Positions 15,063 to 25,700 of a DNA stretch of 64,000 nucleotides are shown here, one piece after another. Under the pieces are notes generated by a model that had not been told where the DNA came from, did not search any database, and worked only from the letters and a program-made list of their open reading frames with translations. The stretch covers positions 1-64,000 of the forward strand of contig DAOTTQ010000070.1 in the NCBI GenBank assembly GCA_034437555.1, given 5' to 3'. This DNA is from JANWYT01 sp034437555 (GTDB lineage: Bacteria > Chloroflexota > Anaerolineae > Aggregatilineales > Phototrophicaceae). Both the position numbers and the translations under genes were made by a program. Positions within the stretch are counted from its first letter, which is position 1, and each line of letters starts with the position of its first letter.

Positions 15063-17867
15063 CTAACTAAGCGTGCCACGCCTAATGAAGAACTTTTCTA
15101 CTTCGGCTGCTACAAAGACTACTGAACTTAAGACCATACAAATCAGCAATTGTGTTGCAGTCAGCGGTGTGGTATTGAACAGCGTGTTAAAGAATGGCAA
15201 GTACACCGCCAGCAATTGCAACGCCAACGTAACAACCACAGCACCCAACAAAAGCGTATTGCCAAAGATGTTTAGCGTAAAGGCAGACTCGCGATGGCTT
15301 CTTAAGGCAATGGCATGTCCCATTTGGGCAATCGTCAAGAACATAAAGACCATGGTATTCCATGTGTTGGTGGCATATGTCTCTACACCCTGTTGGTGTT
15401 GTTGGAATGCCCAGATGCCCAAGCCCAAGCCCGTAACACCCATCACCAAGCCCACAATAACAATATGACGACCCAAACCGCGCCCAAAGAGGCTTTCGTT
15501 GGGGTCATAAGGGGCGCGTTGCATTGTGCCTCTCTCGCTTTTTTCCACGCCCAAAGCCAGCGCAGGCACACCGTCTGTGATGAGGTTCATCCACAAAATT
15601 TGTAGTGTTGTAAGGGGCAGAGACATACCAGAGACCAATTGTGTTGCCAAAAGCACAAATAATTCGCCTGTGTTGCTTGCCAGCAAATACTTGATAAAAC
15701 GGCGAACATTGTCATAAATGGTGCGCCCTTCTTCAACCGCAGCAACGATAGTGGCAAAATTATCGTCAATTAGCACCATATCAGAGGCTTCTTTACTAAC
15801 GGCTGTGCCAGTAATACCCATCGCTACGCCGATATTGCTTCGCTTAAGGGCAGGTGCATCATTTACACCATCCCCCGTCATAGCAACCACTTCCCCATTG
15901 TCTTGCAAGGCTTTTACAATGTTTAGCTTATGTTCGGGCGATACGCGCGCATACACAGACACGGTTTTCACGCGCTCACGCAGTTCTGAATCAGACATTG
16001 TAGATAATTCTGTCCCCGTAATAACGGTGTCGCCCTCTTTCGCAATGCCCAAATCTTTGGCGATGGCATACGCAGTTAAGGGGTGGTCGCCTGTAATCAT
16101 CATGGGGCGAATGCCAGCAGTGACACTGGTTTTAACCGCATCAAAAACTTCTTGACGAGGGGGGTCAATCATGCCGACCATGCCCACAAAAATAAGCCCT
16201 GTTTCTAGGCTTTCTTCGTTGGGTTTAGCAGGCAATTCTTGCAAGATGTGATACGTTAGCCCCAGCACGCGCAAGCCTTCTTTTGCCAAATCATCGTTGG
16301 CTTTGGTAATGCGCTCGCTTAGTTCGGGTGTAATGGGAACAACCTTGCCTTCCATTAGCACATGGCTGGCAATCAGGAGTAAGCCATCCACTGCGCCCTT
16401 TGTAAAGACCACAAACTCGCCTTGGTCAAGACCCACATCCTTCAAAAATTCAAGGTCATTTTCGTCGAGAGTCGAGCCTTCTGTAAACTTATGAACCGTA
16501 GACATGCGCTTTCTGGTGCTATCAAAGGGAGCTTCGGCAACACGGGGTAACACGCCCTCTAGATGGGGTTTTTCCACCCCGTAACGGCGAGCAGCCACCA
16601 CCAACGCTCCTTCTGTGGGGTCGCCAATCAGCTCTTCAATGCCCGTGTCGGGGTGGGGCTGTAACACAGAGTCGTTACACAGTGCGCTCCCTACCAACGT
16701 CACCCATTGGGCAATGGTATAGTCTTCATGTGTAGACTTCTTTTGGATGGCGTTTTCGATGGTGGCGCGAGTGCCTGCCACGTCTACAAGCGTCACAGTC
16801 ATACGATTTTGAGTTAGTGTGCCTGTTTTATCGCTACAAATGGTGGTTACACTACCCAACGTTTCAACAGCTGCCAATCTGCGAATGAGCGCACGCCGTT
16901 TTAACATGCGTTGCGCGCCCAAAGCCAATGCAATCGTTACCACCGCAGGCAAGCCTTCTGGAACAACTGCCACGGCAATGGCAACAGCCTGCAACAACAC
17001 AGATTCTTGGTCTGGTGAATCGGGAATAATGGGCAAGCCCACAAGTAAGCCGATGACGAAGGCAATGCCCATCACCACCAAGCCCCCCACAAATAGCACC
17101 TTGCCCAGTTCGTCTAAACGGCGTTGTAGGGGAGTTTTGCCGCTTTCTACGCCTTGAATCAGGTCCGCGATGCGCCCCAACTGTGTTGCCATGCCTGTTT
17201 CTACAACCACAGCAGAACCACGCCCGTAAGTGACGTTTGTTCCCATAAAAATCATGTTATGGCGGTCGCCTAGTGCAGCGTTGGCATCTTTGATGGGTTC
17301 TGTGCTTTTTTCGACGGCTTCACTTTCGCCTGTTAGTGAGGCTTCTTGCACGCGCAAATTCATCTGTTCTATAACGCGAGAATCTGCAGGCACAACACTA
17401 CCCGCTTCTAAAATCACCACATCACCGCGCACAAGGTCACGTCCAGGAACATCACGCAGGCTACTATCACGGCGCACACGCACCGAGGGCGCAGACATCT
17501 TCTTTAGCGCACTCATGGCTTGTTCTGCGCGGAATTCTTGCACCACACCCAACGCGGCGTTAATAATCACAATGGCTAAAATGGCGATAAAGCTATCCCA
17601 CTTGCCTAGCAAACCACTGATGGCAGATGCACCAATCAGCAACAGCACTAGGGGGTTTTCGATTTGTTCGCGGAGAATTTCAAAGCGAGTTCGTCCAGGT
17701 TTTTCAATGAGTTCGTTTCCGCCATCGCGTTCTAGGCGTGTTTGTGCTTCCGCAGAAGTTAGACCCTGTTCGGGGCTCGTTTGTAAATCTGCGATAACCG
17801 TTTCTGCTGGGATTGTATGCCAATGCGTAAAGACCTCATTCGCAGAGGGCGAGGGTGTTTGTGTCAT
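15063..17867 (-). CDS. Calcium-transporting P-type ATPase (P2A type)
   Basis: This 934-residue membrane pump has a cation-ATPase N-terminal domain, TGES (179-182) in the actuator domain, DKTGTLT with the phosphorylated Asp346, and the hinge TGDGVNDAPALK. The transport residues match SERCA: PEGLP in M4 (303-307), ASNTGELF in M5 (Asn and Glu kept) and NLITDGVPA in M6 (Asn, Thr, Asp kept). Both SERCA calcium sites could therefore be largely preserved. It should export Ca2+, or possibly Mn2+, from the cytoplasm at the cost of ATP. It is a single gene with its own terminator. Length is normal for bacterial PacL/YloB-type pumps. Confidence 0.9.
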   Translation of the reverse strand: MTQTPSPSANEVFTHWHTIPAETVIADLQTSPEQGLTSAEAQTRLERDGGNELIEKPGRTRFEILREQIENPLVLLLIGASAISGLLGKWDSFIAILAIVIINAALGVVQEFRAEQAMSALKKMSAPSVRVRRDSSLRDVPGRDLVRGDVVILEAGSVVPADSRVIEQMNLRVQEASLTGESEAVEKSTEPIKDANAALGDRHNMIFMGTNVTYGRGSAVVVETGMATQLGRIADLIQGVESGKTPLQRRLDELGKVLFVGGLVVMGIAFVIGLLVGLPIIPDSPDQESVLLQAVAIAVAVVPEGLPAVVTIALALGAQRMLKRRALIRRLAAVETLGSVTTICSDKTGTLTQNRMTVTLVDVAGTRATIENAIQKKSTHEDYTIAQWVTLVGSALCNDSVLQPHPDTGIEELIGDPTEGALVVAARRYGVEKPHLEGVLPRVAEAPFDSTRKRMSTVHKFTEGSTLDENDLEFLKDVGLDQGEFVVFTKGAVDGLLLIASHVLMEGKVVPITPELSERITKANDDLAKEGLRVLGLTYHILQELPAKPNEESLETGLIFVGMVGMIDPPRQEVFDAVKTSVTAGIRPMMITGDHPLTAYAIAKDLGIAKEGDTVITGTELSTMSDSELRERVKTVSVYARVSPEHKLNIVKALQDNGEVVAMTGDGVNDAPALKRSNIGVAMGITGTAVSKEASDMVLIDDNFATIVAAVEEGRTIYDNVRRFIKYLLASNTGELFVLLATQLVSGMSLPLTTLQILWMNLITDGVPALALGVEKSERGTMQRAPYDPNESLFGRGLGRHIVIVGLVMGVTGLGLGIWAFQQHQQGVETYATNTWNTMVFMFLTIAQMGHAIALRSHRESAFTLNIFGNTLLLGAVVVTLALQLLAVYLPFFNTLFNTTPLTATQLLICMVLSSVVFVAAEVEKFFIRRGTLS

Positions 17868-18007
17868 AAAGAACAGTCCTTATAGTATGGGTTACTGAGT
17901 TAGAATCTTAGTGTGTAAAAGCAAGTAGTCAGAATACGACAAAAAAAGCATTGTTTCACCCCCTAAGAAATGGGGGGAAGTATCCTCTTTTCCTATTATA
18001 GCCTCAA

Positions 18008-18955
18008 TTACAAAGTAGAGGGTGTATGGGGCAAGACTTGTAACATCCCCCACCCTATCACCCCAAAAATAAGTGCGCTGATTTGCTGTGCCATATTAAG
18101 CAGTAGACCAATAGCGGTTGCCTCTCCTGAGCTATAGCCTGCCAACAAAACAAGCCCAACTGCCCAGCTTGCCTCTACCATTCCAAAACCGCTTAGGCTA
18201 AACGGAAAAGCGGTAGCAAACATGCCCAAACTTACCAATAGCACTAAAGAGAGTGTAGGCAAATTAACGCCCATTGCCCCTAGTAAGTACGCATTGGGCA
18301 AAAAGCTAAAGGTATACGTTCCCAGCGAATAAACCAACGCCCATGCAAACGGTTTCGGTTGGCGTAAATACTGCAACGAATCGGATAGGCGCAACAAACG
18401 GATAGAGAACGCGTCCCACCGCCCTAGCACCTTCGCCAATAGCCTTACCCCATCAGAGGAAAAGTAAAGGCTTGCCCCGCCTACGACACACAGTCCCAAC
18501 AAGAAAAACGGCACAAGAGGCGACTGCTGGGGCAACACTTCGCCTGCCACAAAGAGCGCACCCACCGCAAAGACCATCACAACCAAGAGTTCTAGCACCC
18601 GCGCCCCAAAAAGGCTACTAATGCCCTCACTTCGGGATACAGAAAGGCGCGAGTTCATCTCTAAAATATAGGTTGCTTCACCCAGCTTAAACGGCAAAAA
18701 GCGCACCATGGCATTATGAAACCACGAAATGAGGAATGTCTGCAACAATGGCACATCACCACGCAACAACGCTCGATAGCGCAACGTGCGAAACACATTA
18801 AGGCACAAATAGCCCACGCCAAATAAAAGCGCGTCCCACACCGTGAGCTTGCCCAAGTACGCCGAAAATTGCGCCCATTCAATTTGAACGAGTACGAGAA
18901 CAATGAGTCCTAGCGCAACGACTGCCGAAAATACTCTAAAGAACCAGCGTTTCAT
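18008..18955 (-). CDS. Flippase-like (LPG synthase TM / YbhN) membrane protein
   Basis: This 315-residue protein has about seven to eight membrane segments of the UPF0104/lysylphosphatidylglycerol synthase TM-region type. Typical blocks are FRTLRYRALL, FLPFKLGEA, a central glycine-rich FPFSLSGFGMVEASW and a final long helix. No synthase domain is attached. Relatives are implicated in lipid or lipid-linked sugar movement. The ATG at 18955 is chosen because it starts 2 bp after the histidine kinase stop (TAACAATG), so translation is coupled. A longer frame would overlap the kinase. Confidence 0.8.
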   Translation of the reverse strand: MKRWFFRVFSAVVALGLIVLVLVQIEWAQFSAYLGKLTVWDALLFGVGYLCLNVFRTLRYRALLRGDVPLLQTFLISWFHNAMVRFLPFKLGEATYILEMNSRLSVSRSEGISSLFGARVLELLVVMVFAVGALFVAGEVLPQQSPLVPFFLLGLCVVGGASLYFSSDGVRLLAKVLGRWDAFSIRLLRLSDSLQYLRQPKPFAWALVYSLGTYTFSFLPNAYLLGAMGVNLPTLSLVLLVSLGMFATAFPFSLSGFGMVEASWAVGLVLLAGYSSGEATAIGLLLNMAQQISALIFGVIGWGMLQVLPHTPSTL

Positions 18956-18957
18956 TG

Positions 18958-20787
18958 TTAGGGGGTTGTAGCTTTGGGCAAAGTAAAGCAAAACGCGCTA
19001 CCCCCATCTGAAACACGCTCTACCCAAATTTTACCGCCGTGATTTTCGACAATTTTCTTCACAATGGCTAATCCCAAACCTGTGCCTTCTTTTCGGTCTT
19101 TGATGTGCTTACTACTGCGATAAAAACGGTCGAAAATCCGCACAATGTCATCTTCGGATACGCCATCACCACTATCACACACACGGACAAGGGCTTCTGT
19201 GGGGTGTTCCTGAACAGTAATATGAACAGTGCCTTGTGAGGAACTGTACTTAATGGCATTGCTAATCAGGTTTTCCATCACACGGCGTATCTCACGGGGG
19301 TTCATTTTTACTTGTATGATGTGATTAAAAGTGTCTGTGATTAATGTAATTCCCTTTTCCTCTGCCAATGTTTCATAGACGCGCCCCATTTCCTCAATCA
19401 GTGGCACAAGGGACATCGCCTGCATTTCTGGGGGGTGACCGACTTCTAAGCGTACCAATTCTAGTGCTTCTACCACCAAATCATTCATTAGCTTAGACGA
19501 CTCAATAATGCCTTCTAGGTAGCTGATGCCCTTTTCGTCAAATTTTTTATGGCGTTTTAGAAAGCTGGCATTAACCATAATACGGGCAAGCGGATTTTTA
19601 AGGTCGTGGCTTGTATCGTTTAGCAGATCTTCTTTAATACGGCTAATTTGCTCAAAATGCACTTTGTCTTGTTCGCGTAAACGCTCTAGCTCTTGGGTGC
19701 GTTGGCGATAGTATTCGGCATCACGGCGCGATTGTTCTGTACGAAGGCGAATTTCTAGATTCTGTAGGCGTTGTTCGCTCTCCTCTGTCATGATAGCGTC
19801 ACGGCGTTCTAAATACTGCTCTAATTGGTCGAGTGCCAGTTCAAAATCGCCTTGTTGCTTAAAAATTTCTGCCAGTTCGCGATGCGCCACATACACAGCA
19901 CGATCACCTTCTGTTTGCGCAGCATCATTTAGCACTTGGATAAAATAGGTTTTGGCGCGTTCTAAATCACCCAACGCAAGGTAATAATTGCCAAAATCAT
20001 ACAACACCTGCAAACGATTACTACCTAGCCCACCCCTTGTTGCAATGTCGAGGGCACGTTCTAGGGCGTGGCGGGCATCCTCATTACGATGGGTGTGTTG
20101 GTACGCACGCGCAAGGCTGGCGTAAACATACACCTGGTCTAGGTGTTGTTCGGTTATTTCAAAATAGGCGAGTGCCTCTTGCCCCGCCTCTAAGGCTTTG
20201 TCATACTGTTTTAGAGCCTCATAACAGGCAGACGCGTTGCCTAGTACCTTCGCGTGTTGGTATGCCAACTGCTCACTTCGCGTCACCTGTAATGCACGAT
20301 CTAAATACGGAAGGGCTGCTGCATGTTCGTTACGATAAATGTAAAGACTGGCGAGACTATTGAGGGGCATCAGCACATGGCGCGGTTCGGGCATGGTTTC
20401 GGCAAGTTGTAATGCCTTATGAAGCAAGTCAGTGGCGTTAGGGAAATCTCCTAACTGCCGATACACCAGCCCTCCCATATTCCAGCACCGAATTAAACCT
20501 TCGTCATAGCGCAATTCCTCAAAAATTTCTGTGCTTAAAATAACGCGGTCAATGGCTTCTTGATATTCAGAGCGATAGAAATGGACAATTGCTTGCACAT
20601 AATAGGCTTCTGCCATGCCTCTCAAGTACAAATATCCTTTTTCCAAACGCAACAGCTCTACCTGCACTAACACCTGTATGGCAGTATCATAGGCTTGTTG
20701 CAGGTCACGGGTAACAAAGTCTCTCGATTGTTCAATCAGTGCATCAATCGGATGAAGTGCATTTTTGGGTAAGGCGTTAAACATCAT
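18958..20787 (-). CDS. Histidine kinase with N-terminal TPR sensor region
   Basis: This 609-residue soluble kinase has no membrane helix. TPR repeats fill about residues 55-330 (for example GLVYRQLGDFPNATDLLHKAL), then a coiled coil (335-385). The HisKA domain has DTSHDLKNPLARI (His394), and the HATPase domain has NLISNAIKYSS, CDSGDGV, IFDRFYR and GTGLGLAIVKK. All catalytic boxes are intact. It would autophosphorylate in response to a protein partner read by the TPRs. No response regulator is adjacent, so it is an orphan. It is coupled to the flippase-like gene downstream. Confidence 0.88.
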   Translation of the reverse strand: MMFNALPKNALHPIDALIEQSRDFVTRDLQQAYDTAIQVLVQVELLRLEKGYLYLRGMAEAYYVQAIVHFYRSEYQEAIDRVILSTEIFEELRYDEGLIRCWNMGGLVYRQLGDFPNATDLLHKALQLAETMPEPRHVLMPLNSLASLYIYRNEHAAALPYLDRALQVTRSEQLAYQHAKVLGNASACYEALKQYDKALEAGQEALAYFEITEQHLDQVYVYASLARAYQHTHRNEDARHALERALDIATRGGLGSNRLQVLYDFGNYYLALGDLERAKTYFIQVLNDAAQTEGDRAVYVAHRELAEIFKQQGDFELALDQLEQYLERRDAIMTEESEQRLQNLEIRLRTEQSRRDAEYYRQRTQELERLREQDKVHFEQISRIKEDLLNDTSHDLKNPLARIMVNASFLKRHKKFDEKGISYLEGIIESSKLMNDLVVEALELVRLEVGHPPEMQAMSLVPLIEEMGRVYETLAEEKGITLITDTFNHIIQVKMNPREIRRVMENLISNAIKYSSSQGTVHITVQEHPTEALVRVCDSGDGVSEDDIVRIFDRFYRSSKHIKDRKEGTGLGLAIVKKIVENHGGKIWVERVSDGGSAFCFTLPKATTP

Positions 20788-20860
20788 GTTCAGTACAACC
20801 TAGTGTATAAATCTACGTGAGATTATAGCGGATGTTGCAAGGTTCTTCAAAAGACCATTG

Positions 20861-21712
20861 CTATCCACTGCCAATAAGCACCAAACGCCTTGCTTCTACG
20901 ATAAAAAAGAACCAGAACGATACATACACATAAAACGCCATACGTGGATAACGACACGCCAACAACGCAATTAAGGGTGATAAGCTATAGGGTGCAAAAT
21001 ACGTTACAAAAAAAGGCGTAGCACAGGCTGCCAACACTTCATCATCGGTTTGGTAAGCGCGATAAAGCAAGTATGCCCCAATGGGAATACCCAACGGGAA
21101 CGGCGAAAAGTTCCAAAAGGTATTCGTAAGCCCCCCACTAAGCTGAAGCACCGTAGGCAACCACCACCCCCACACTAAGAAACTGATGGCAAAAAGCGCA
21201 ACTGTGGGCAAGAGAAAACGCAAACTAAACCCCGACCGCTTCCACCAAATCAGCCCCGCGCCACCCAAAATCTGCGGCTTACTTACCAGCAAGGGCAAAC
21301 CCCATTGTGGAGGCAACAAAAACGCCAAAGTGGGCAACCAATCAATGTTATTAGTACGGGCAAGGTCAATAAACGTAAAAGAGGTAAACGTCATCAAGTA
21401 GGCTTGCCAATTGGCGTTGTAACGGCGCAATAACAGCGTGAGAACCAGCAAATGCAACGTAAAATTGACAGCATTACCTATCTCAATGGGTAAAAAGCCG
21501 TGTGGCAAAAAGAAAAGTGTGTGAGGAAAGCCAACAAACTTTTGCAATGGGATGTTATAGGGTGTAAAAAACTGCTGTGTGGCGGGGTAAAATGCCGTTT
21601 TCCAGTCTTCACCCACTGGATAAACGCCCGCCAGGACAACCACTAACGCCACCAAAATAACACACAACACACCCACCAGCCCTAAAGTTTTGGGCTGAAT
21701 TGAAAATTTCAT
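20861..21712 (-). CDS. Polytopic membrane protein, GT87-like N-terminus
   Basis: About 283 residues with seven or eight hydrophobic segments. The N-terminal VYPVGEDWKTAFYPATQQFF resembles the first loop of DUF2029/GT87 mannosyltransferase-like proteins (D-W-x-x-x-F-Y-P-A), where the Asp is catalytic. The protein is shorter than GT87 enzymes (about 400), so function is uncertain. The ATG at 21712 has GGGA 9 bases upstream and is preferred to a GTG at 21739. It is divergent from the epimerase at 21842. Confidence 0.6.
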   Translation of the reverse strand: MKFSIQPKTLGLVGVLCVILVALVVVLAGVYPVGEDWKTAFYPATQQFFTPYNIPLQKFVGFPHTLFFLPHGFLPIEIGNAVNFTLHLLVLTLLLRRYNANWQAYLMTFTSFTFIDLARTNNIDWLPTLAFLLPPQWGLPLLVSKPQILGGAGLIWWKRSGFSLRFLLPTVALFAISFLVWGWWLPTVLQLSGGLTNTFWNFSPFPLGIPIGAYLLYRAYQTDDEVLAACATPFFVTYFAPYSLSPLIALLACRYPRMAFYVYVSFWFFFIVEARRLVLIGSG

Positions 21713-21841
21713 GGTATTGTTCCCATCGAAATGATTCACTATTGCTAAAATGAAATATACGCATATTGTAGCGCACTATATCATCTTTTTACCACTCTGA
21801 TACAATAAAATGACAAATCGCAACGGACAAAGGCAAGCACA

Positions 21842-22795
21842 ATGAGTAAAAAAGTGACGGTCGTAACGGGCGGTGCAGGGTTTATTGGCTCGCATTTGGC
21901 AGAACACCTCATTAGAGATGGGCATACTGTGCGCGTCATTGACAACCTTGCCACAGGCAAACCAGAAAACATTGCCTTGCTTGGGGCTTTAGGTGGCGAT
22001 TTTACCTCTATTTACGCCGACATCACCCAACCCGACACACTGCTACCGCATTTTAAGGACGCAGATACCGTCTTTCACATGGCTGCTTTGCCCTCTGTTC
22101 CTTTAAGTTTAGCCAACCCACAGCGCACCCATGAGTATTGTGCAACAGGCACATTAAACGTTCTGGATGTTTCTGTAAAGCAGGGTGTAAGGCGCGTGGT
22201 GTATGCGGGGTCATCTTCGGCATATGGAGAGCGTCCAGAACCATTGATGGATGAAAATTTTCCCACACACCCCATTTCTCCTTATGGCGCGTCAAAATTA
22301 GCCGGCGAGCTATATTGCCAAGCCTTTGCCAATAGCTTTCCTATTGAAACGGTTATTTTGCGCTATTTTAACGTCTTTGGCGCACGCCAAGACCCCACAT
22401 CACACTATTCGGCGGTTATTCCTAAGTTCATAAAGGCACTTCTTAACACCCAAATCCCCATCATCTATGGGGATGGCACGCAAACCCGCGACTTTGTGCC
22501 TATTGAAAATGTGGTTCATGCGAATATTTTAGCCAGCGCCGCCCCACTGGAAAAAGGGCAAGTGTTTAACATTGGCGCAGGAGAAGCCATTAACCTTTTA
22601 ACGCTGATGAACACACTTAATGACCTGATGGGCAAACAAGTGATACCCCATTTTCAGCCCGCCCGTGAGGGAGATATTTTGCACTCGGCGGCTAGCATTA
22701 CCAAAGCAAGAAGCCTTCTACACTATGCGCCTAGTGTCACATTACGGGCGGGCTTAGAAAAAACAATCCATTGGTATGAGCAGGCTATGGCGTAG
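21842..22795 (+). CDS. NAD-dependent sugar-nucleotide epimerase/dehydratase
   Basis: This 317-residue extended short-chain dehydrogenase has a Rossmann start (VTGGAGFIGSHLAEHL), a VFHMAALPSVPLS segment, the catalytic SSSAYGE and YGASK (Tyr-x-x-x-Lys), and the C-terminal GDGTQTRDFV. The pattern fits UDP-glucose/UDP-GlcNAc 4-epimerases (WbpP/GalE-like); the exact sugar cannot be read from sequence. It would feed glycan synthesis, perhaps for the glycosyltransferases elsewhere in the window. Its 3' end overlaps the convergent kinase gene by 11 bp. Confidence 0.88.
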   Translation: MSKKVTVVTGGAGFIGSHLAEHLIRDGHTVRVIDNLATGKPENIALLGALGGDFTSIYADITQPDTLLPHFKDADTVFHMAALPSVPLSLANPQRTHEYCATGTLNVLDVSVKQGVRRVVYAGSSSAYGERPEPLMDENFPTHPISPYGASKLAGELYCQAFANSFPIETVILRYFNVFGARQDPTSHYSAVIPKFIKALLNTQIPIIYGDGTQTRDFVPIENVVHANILASAAPLEKGQVFNIGAGEAINLLTLMNTLNDLMGKQVIPHFQPAREGDILHSAASITKARSLLHYAPSVTLRAGLEKTIHWYEQAMA

Positions 22796-25700
22796 TGCTA
22801 CAGTACGGCTCGCCCACACGGAACTGTTCACATTCAAAGCTGGTTAGTTGGCGCACATAGCGGTTTTCTTTTGCCCATTGTACTGCGTCATTGTCCTTAA
22901 ACGTGAACGTTTTCCAAATGACCACTGTGCCATCGTCCTGACCACTGTAAGCGCGTGTGCCGTCATTGCCCAAAGCCACACTAAAAACGGTACTAGTGGC
23001 ATTAAAGCGTTGCAGGGCATCCCCTTCTAGCACATCCCAAAGCGTTAGTGCGCCACTAGAGGTTGCCGTAATTAAACGGGTATTGTCTTGGCTAAACGCC
23101 ACTTCCCACACGGTATCTGTGCCTAAACTTAGGCGTGCGCGTTCTGTGCCGCTTTGCACATCCCACACAATCGCAAAGCCATCACGCCCCCCCGAAGCTA
23201 CTAAAGAGCCATCAGGACTAATGTCTAGCGTGTAAATAGTACCCGTATGCCCGCTATAACGTCGTTGTTCTGTGCCTGTTTCAATGTCCCAAAGACGCAG
23301 TGAATCATCAGAAGCCACACCGATAATACGCTTGCTATCGGGCAAGAAAACAGCGTTATACACGGCTTTATCACCCACACTAAACACCTGTAACCGTGAC
23401 CCATCGCTTAATTGCCACACAAAAATTTCACCTTGTTGGCTGGTGGTAACAGCAAGCTGGCTATTTATGTCATAACTTACGCCCAGTACGTTGCCTGTAT
23501 GCCCTTCTAGCTCACGGATAACTGCGCCAGTGCCTAGCTCTAGCTCAAACAGTCTGCCATTGCGAGAACCAACGAGGGCGCGTGTTTCATCGTGACTAAT
23601 TGCGAGCGCGAGAATAGGCAAATCTGTAAACACAAATTCGCGCCTAAATGTGCCATCGGGAGCATACACCTTAAACACACCATCGGGGGATGCAGAGTAA
23701 AGGTTACCAGAACGCCCCCCCACGACCAATTCAGAAACGCGCTCGCTGTGTCCTTTAATCACGGCAAGCTCTGACACATTTCCCACATTCCACAAACGGA
23801 TGGTTTGGTCTTGAGAGCCGGTAACGGCAAGTTTGCCCTGTGCGCCCATCGCCAAAGATAGCACCGCGCTGTTATGCCCTAACAAGCGGTCAATCTGTAA
23901 ACCGTTTGCCGTTGACCAAATTTGCACACTACCGTCAATCGCCGCCGCTAAAACATTTTCGCCATTAGGCATAAACGCCAGCGCACGAATTTCAATGGGT
24001 GTGCCAATAAAGCGTAGTTGCTCATTACCGTTGTTCACATCCCACATAATCATTGTGCCATCGCCCGACGATGTGACGGCGCGTGTGCCGTCCTTGCTAA
24101 TGGCGATGTCTGTAATAGCAGTCGTGTGTCCACTCATTTTACGGATGATTTCGCCTGTATTCACATTCCAGTAAATGAGTTCGCCATCGCGTGCGCCAGA
24201 AAGCATAGTTTGGTCGTTGGGGTGAATGGCATGCGCCAAAACCGCGCTTGTGTGTCCTGTAAACGTCATGAGGGGTGTGCCTGTTGCGACATCCCATTTA
24301 ATAAGCGTGTTGTCACTACTGGCAGTAATAATTTGTGTACCATTGGACGTAAAGAAGGTACGGCGCACAGGCGCGGTATGCCCCAAGAAACGGCGTACTT
24401 CTTGCCCCGTTGCCACATCCCACAAAATCGCTGTAAAATCTGCTGCGGATGACACGACAAACTGCCCATCAGGGCTAAAGGCTACCGCTTCCACATCGCC
24501 CCCATGCCCCGTCATACGATAAATGAGTTCACCCGTTTGTGCGTCCCAAATTTTAACAATGGCATCAGCAGCAGAAGAAGCAAGGCGCGTTTCGTCGGGG
24601 CTAATAGCAACCCCTAGCACGCTGGCTTCGTGACCGGGGAATACCTGTTTTGTGCCACGCGCAAGCGCAACCGTTGCCAACGTGCTTCTAGAGGCAAGAG
24701 GTGGGTTTTCTACTTCTTCATTGGCTAAAAGAGCCAGCACAATCGCTAAGTCGGTGTTATCTTCGCTAAGGGCATTGCGTGCGCCCGCCTCAAAGGCAAT
24801 ACTGCGTGAAAATTGGGCTTGTTCGCCTGCGACACGGGCATTTTCTTCGGCGCGTGCGCTTTCGCTTAAGGCGAATGTTGTTAGCCCCAATGCACCCAAC
24901 ACCGCCACCAATAGCACACCCACCAATAAGCGCAATGCCCTAAAAGACCGTTGCTCTAATTGTTTCTCACGTTCTTGGCGTGCTTTTTCGCTTTCGGCTT
25001 GGCGTGCTTTTTCTGCGATGCTTGCCGTAAAAAACTCACGTTCCACATTAGATAATGCCAGTGTGGTAATTTTGACCCAACGTTCGTACTGTTCTAAACG
25101 CCCTTGACGTAGCAAAAAGCTCGTATCGCGCCCCGCATTTGCCCACTCTGTTGCCAGTGAAGCCAGCGTGCGTTGCAAGCGAACATCATTACGGCTATCA
25201 TCTAGCCAGTCGCGTAGGCGTTGCCATTCGCGGATAATGGCTTCGTGTGTTACTTCTACGGTTGGGCTACGGGTAATGGGGTCACGGTCAAAAGCTAAAA
25301 GACGCGCGCGCCCTAGCGTATCCACTACGGATTGCATCATGGCTTTGTCATCGGCTGTTGCGTCGGTTTCTACGATGCTGGTTACTTCACTAAGCAATGT
25401 ACGGCGGCGCGTGTCCTCTGTGCCTTCCCCCAACGTGATAAGTCGCAAGAAAAGCTGGCGCATGGCTTCTTGATGGGGTTTGTCAAAACGATCGTAGATT
25501 TCATCAGCACGGCGTGCCAGCGCCCCACGCACTCCCCCCAACAACCGATAGGCATCAGGCAAAATAAACGCGCCATCACGCCGTTCAAAAAGTTCGCTAA
25601 GGGCATATTGTAGCAGGGGCAACGCGCCGGGCTGTTCTTTCACTTCGGCAATAATGGAAGCCACTAGCCCGTTATCAATGCCCACACCCACCTTACGCGC

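Noticed and set aside
17230..17898. 222-codon plus-strand frame opposite the P-type ATPase
   Set aside because: It is antisense to strongly conserved ATPase motifs and has no recognisable domain.
17957..17977. Possible terminator of the flippase-like gene
   Set aside because: Only a 5-bp C/G stem with no T run directly after it on the minus strand; too weak to annotate.
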